A stretch of 17,574 bases of DNA from Bacteroidetes bacterium UBA6161 (GTDB lineage: Bacteria > Bacteroidota > Bacteroidia > NS11-12g > UBA955). Position numbers and translations under genes: made by a program. Each line of letters starts with the position of its first letter. The stretch's first letter is position 1. The stretch is from the NCBI GenBank assembly GCA_002422315.1, contig DIUJ01000020.1:67172-84745 (forward strand), given 5' to 3'. The notes beneath the pieces were generated by a model. The model was not told the origin of the DNA and did no database searches. It saw nothing but the letters and a program-made list of their open reading frames with translations. Shown here piece after piece: positions 15,225 to 17,574 of this stretch.

Positions 15225-15533
15225 ATGGAAAAGAAGAGAGTAATAGTAGATTACAACACCTTGCCAGAAGATGTTCTGGAAATTATGGCAAACAAATATC
15301 CATACGGATACAGCAATGACATTATTAAATTTCCAAATTCAAAGGGTGAACTAATTTCTGCCGTAAGGGTAGAAACAGACGACACAATATTTCTTGTTAA
15401 AGTAAGCAAACAACTTCAACAAATGGTAGAAGACTTTGAAATTGACGAGGATGATGAAGATATCATGTCCGATGATTTTCCAGAAGATGCCTTTCCAGAA
15501 GACACTCATCCAGATGAACTAGAAGAAAATTAA
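15225..15533 (+). CDS. small conserved Bacteroidota protein with acidic repeat tail, function unknown
   Basis: This is a 102-aa cytoplasmic protein with no signal peptide. Residues 1-65 form a compact conserved-looking domain: KKRVIVDYNTLPEDVLEIM at the start, then a strand-rich stretch SAVRVETDDTIFLVKVS (45-61). I recall similar short proteins as conserved hypotheticals in Bacteroidota, without a known role. Residues 71-102 are almost wholly acidic and include a short tandem pattern (DDFPED-AFPED-THPDE). It is followed by a clear terminator and so forms its own unit, or ends the NfeD unit (99-bp gap, no terminator between them). Confidence 0.8.
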   Translation: MEKKRVIVDYNTLPEDVLEIMANKYPYGYSNDIIKFPNSKGELISAVRVETDDTIFLVKVSKQLQQMVEDFEIDEDDEDIMSDDFPEDAFPEDTHPDELEEN

Positions 15534-15537
15534 TATT

Positions 15538-15558
15538 AAAGCCCTTAAAGGGCTTTTT
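15538..15558 (+). terminator. intrinsic terminator after the small acidic gene
   Basis: A 7-bp stem AAAGCCC (15538-15544) / GGGCTTT (15550-15556) with loop TTAAA is followed by T to 15558. It starts 4 bp after the stop codon at 15531-15533. Confidence 0.85.
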
Positions 15559-15589
15559 ATATGTCCTATCCTTAATATTAACAAAAATA

Positions 15590-15597
15590 TATTTTTG
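15590..15597 (+). promoter_or_regulatory. -7 element (TATTTTTG) of the IPExxxVDY-like/pyk unit
   Basis: TATTTTTG fully matches TAnnTTTG, 42 bp before the ATG at 15640. A second near-match, GATATTTG (15626-15633, one mismatch), would give an almost leaderless mRNA. Either could drive the two-gene unit that begins after the terminator at 15558. Confidence 0.4.
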
Positions 15598-15639
15598 TAC
15601 TTTTAAAAACTTCATTCTAATTACCGATATTTGCACAAA

Positions 15640-16050
15640 ATGACACCAAACAAGTATCAATCATATTTACTCTACTATTCAGATAAATATCACCGTCTTG
15701 TTTGGAATATTGAAAAAATTCACAAAATTAATTGGATAAGAGACGACAAAGAACTTCCAAGTCTAAACTCAAAAACAAAATATAGTATTCATTATGGCTT
15801 TAGTTCATATATAGAAGAAAATGAATTAAGTATTCATTTGTTATTAAACAAGAGCATACATAACGATATACTTATTCAAGCAAAGCCACTGCCACAGTTC
15901 ATTTTAATATTTAAAGGGATTAACGAAAGTGAATACATTCAGAAATTTTTATTAGAGTTAAAAGAAAACAAAATAGTGACCAATATTTTCCCCGTAGATT
16001 TATCCAAATTCAAATACATAAAAAACTTAACCGAACCAAAACAATGTTAA
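15640..16050 (+). CDS. divergent IPExxxVDY-like protein upstream of pyruvate kinase
   Basis: This is a 136-aa protein with no signal peptide. Its layout and position match the Bacteroidota IPExxxVDY family, which from memory is often encoded just before pyk. An N-terminal KYHRLVWNIEKIHKINWIR (about 16-34) resembles the family's start, and a C-terminal VDLSKFKYIKNL (about 119-130) resembles the usual end (SKLKSRKNL type). The naming motif IPExxxVDYFLK is degenerate here, probably LPQFILIFK (about 84-92), so this is an atypical member. The ATG is preferred over an in-frame TTG at 15631 that falls in a promoter-like box. Its end overlaps the pyk start by 7 bp, so the two are translationally linked. 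A role in regulating or supporting pyruvate kinase is a guess from position only. Confidence 0.7.
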   Translation: MTPNKYQSYLLYYSDKYHRLVWNIEKIHKINWIRDDKELPSLNSKTKYSIHYGFSSYIEENELSIHLLLNKSIHNDILIQAKPLPQFILIFKGINESEYIQKFLLELKENKIVTNIFPVDLSKFKYIKNLTEPKQC

Positions 16051-17489
16051 AAAACGTATATAAATCAAGATTCAATAGAACTAAAATTGTTGCTACTATT
16101 GGTCCCGCAACATCTAGCTACGAAATGCTAAAATCAATCATTTTAGCAGGAGTAGATGTATGTAGATTAAACCTATCGCACGGTTCACATGAAATACACA
16201 AAGCTGTAATAGACAACATACATAGAATAAATATTGAACTCAATTCAAATGTATGCATATTATTAGATTTACAAGGTCCTAAATTAAGAGTGGGAGAAAT
16301 GCCAGAGGAAGGTATAATTCTTAAAAAAGGAGATAAAGTAACCATTACCTCAGCGAACATAAAAGGAACCTCCGAACTTATTCCCATTCGATTCGAAACA
16401 CTTACAAGTGATGTAAAACCAGGAGAAAGAATTCTTTTGGATGACGGAAAACTTTCTATACAAGTAGAAAATATTTTAAATAAAGAAGAAGTTCAAGTTG
16501 TGGTTCTACAAGGAGGAATATTAACATCAAGAAAAGGATTCAATTTACCTGATACAGATGTTTCTATGCCATGTTTAACCCCAAAAGACCTAATTGATTT
16601 AGAATTTGCATTAAAAGAAAATGTAGAATGGATTGGTCTTTCTTTTGTTAGAAAAGCAGAAGATGTAAGAGAATTAAAACAAAGGATAAAAGAAGCGAAT
16701 AAAGAATGTCATGTTATTGCTAAAATTGAAAAACCAGAAGCAGTTAAAAATATTGATTCAATTATAGAAGAAACAGATGGCATAATGGTAGCAAGAGGTG
16801 ATTTAGGGGTAGAAATACCAATAGAAAAGGTTCCATTAGTACAAAAAGATATAGTTGAAAAATGTTTGAATGCATCTAAACCATGTATAATAGCTACCCA
16901 AATGATGGACAGTATGATCCAAAACTCTATGCCTACACGTGCAGAAGTTACGGATGTAGCCAATGCTGTATTAGATGGAGCTGACGCTGTAATGCTAAGT
17001 GCGGAGACAAGCGTTGGAGCACATCCGGTTTTGGTAGTAGAAACAATGGAAAAAATTATTAGAGAATTAGAAAAAGATAAAAGAGTATATTATAAAGGAA
17101 CAAAACCAAATAAACTCTCCCCTACCTTTTTATCTGATGAGATCTGTTTTACTGCGGTAAGAATGAGTGACCATATAGAAGCAAAAGTAATAGCAGGTAT
17201 GACAAGGAGTGGATATACAGGCTATAAAGTAGCATCATTTAGGCCAAAAGCTAATATATATATATTCACAGACAATATGCCTTTGCTAAATAGGATGAAT
17301 TTAGTATGGGGTGTTAGGGGATTTTATTACGATAAATTTGCAAGTACAGATGAGACATTTGCAGATGTTGTAAAAACGTTACAAGAAAGAGGAATTGTAG
17401 ATTCTGGAGAAAGAGTGATACATACAGCGAGTATGCCAATACTAAAGAAAAACAGGACTAATACAATAAAAATCACGATAGTAGAATAA
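16044..17489 (+). CDS. pyk: pyruvate kinase
   Basis: This 481-aa enzyme converts PEP and ADP to pyruvate and ATP, the last step of glycolysis. The A domain shows KIVATIGPAT (14-23), CRLNLSHG (40-47; R41, N43 and S45 bind phosphate and metal), catalytic Lys227 in AKIEKPEA, metal ligands E229 and D253 (VARGDLGVE), and ATQMMDSM (284-291). The B domain spans about 85-180, and the C-terminal domain about 350-481. The stretch after the first metal site reads LQGPKLRV (76-83). It has Lys80 where K+-dependent enzymes have Glu, together with Leu, Gln and Val at the linked positions, which is the K+-independent signature. No typical fructose-1,6-bisphosphate site is evident. The gene overlaps its upstream partner and ends at a 9-bp repeat and a strong terminator. 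Confidence 0.97.
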   Translation: MLKNVYKSRFNRTKIVATIGPATSSYEMLKSIILAGVDVCRLNLSHGSHEIHKAVIDNIHRINIELNSNVCILLDLQGPKLRVGEMPEEGIILKKGDKVTITSANIKGTSELIPIRFETLTSDVKPGERILLDDGKLSIQVENILNKEEVQVVVLQGGILTSRKGFNLPDTDVSMPCLTPKDLIDLEFALKENVEWIGLSFVRKAEDVRELKQRIKEANKECHVIAKIEKPEAVKNIDSIIEETDGIMVARGDLGVEIPIEKVPLVQKDIVEKCLNASKPCIIATQMMDSMIQNSMPTRAEVTDVANAVLDGADAVMLSAETSVGAHPVLVVETMEKIIRELEKDKRVYYKGTKPNKLSPTFLSDEICFTAVRMSDHIEAKVIAGMTRSGYTGYKVASFRPKANIYIFTDNMPLLNRMNLVWGVRGFYYDKFASTDETFADVVKTLQERGIVDSGERVIHTASMPILKKNRTNTIKITIVE

Positions 17490-17507
17490 GTAGAAGAAGT
17501 AGAAGAA
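17481..17507 (+). repeat. three 9-bp tandem repeats spanning the pyk stop codon
   Basis: GTAGAATAA (17481-17489), GTAGAAGAA (17490-17498) and GTAGAAGAA (17499-17507) lie in tandem and in the pyk reading frame. The first copy ends in the stop codon TAA, which differs from GAA of the other copies by one base. Confidence 0.8.
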
Positions 17508-17514
17508 AAAAGAT

Positions 17515-17542
17515 AAAAAAGAGGCTAATGCCTCTTTTTTTT
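17515..17542. terminator. strong, bidirectional terminator after pyk
   Basis: An 11-bp stem AAAAAAGAGGC (17515-17525) / GCCTCTTTTTT (17530-17540) with loop TAAT is flanked by A and T runs. It therefore works as an intrinsic terminator for pyk on the plus strand and could also serve a minus-strand gene entering from the right. Confidence 0.9.
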
Positions 17543-17574
17543 GGCTAACTCATGAGGCAAAAGTACAAAAAAAA

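Noticed and set aside
1..17574. Mobile element, prophage, CRISPR array or defence system
   Set aside because: There is no transposase, integrase, Cas or toxin-antitoxin-like gene, no spaced direct repeats, and all genes fit chromosomal Bacteroidota families.

Overview
This is a 17.6-kb chromosomal window from an AT-rich member of the Bacteroidota, most like the Flavobacteriales/Cytophagales type. The evidence is the gene content (a TamL-type lipoprotein BamA/TamA homologue, a DUF5606 protein, a divergent IPExxxVDY-like protein directly upstream of pyruvate kinase, a short MenE and a Bacteroidota-style PolX/PHP protein). The regulatory signature agrees: repeated matches to the Bacteroidota -7 element TAnnTTTG just upstream of genes. 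The order or genus cannot be fixed from the sequence alone. Seventeen protein genes, one partial tRNA and several intrinsic terminators are supported. The window is gene-dense, and its longest non-coding gap is about 167 bp. I see no insertion sequence, prophage, CRISPR array or defence island.

Layout. Positions 1-24 are the 3' end of a tRNA (probably Gly), followed by its terminator. A TrmH/SpoU RNA methyltransferase (62-820, minus) is divergent from tamL (820-3159, plus), and the two start codons share a base. The plus-strand run continues with a cyclophilin-type PPIase lipoprotein, an exported dual-specificity-type phosphatase overlapping it, a DUF5606 protein and an M3 oligoendopeptidase. 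This converges, with overlapping stop codons, on a tight minus-strand operon: polX/PHP -> menE -> trmB -> DUF481 (10773 to 6723, gaps of 0-3 bp). Upstream of it, also on the minus strand, are a LysM/DPBB protein -> O-antigen ligase pair (13584 to 11384) and a TlpA-like thioredoxin (11329-10838) with its own promoter and terminator. Divergent from the LysM gene, the plus strand carries an NfeD/ClpP-class membrane protein, a small acidic conserved protein with a terminator, and the IPExxxVDY-like gene overlapping pyruvate kinase. A strong terminator closes the window.

How the genes relate. Much of the region concerns the cell envelope: outer membrane insertion (TamL), periplasmic or surface folding and redox (PPIase, TlpA-like), cell wall binding (LysM), surface polysaccharide (O-antigen ligase), a membrane protease (NfeD) and an outer membrane protein (DUF481). 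The rest is housekeeping: RNA modification (TrmH-like, TrmB), menaquinone synthesis (MenE), DNA repair (PolX/PHP), peptide turnover (M3) and glycolysis (pyruvate kinase).

I did not find a clearly new multi-gene system. The best second-look items are: a textbook terminator hairpin inside the 5' coding part of the O-antigen ligase gene; a PolX whose polymerase triad is broken while all nine PHP metal ligands remain; a pyruvate kinase with the K+-independent residue signature; a lipoprotein PPIase carrying a surface-export signal; and a 9-bp repeat that contains the pyruvate kinase stop codon.
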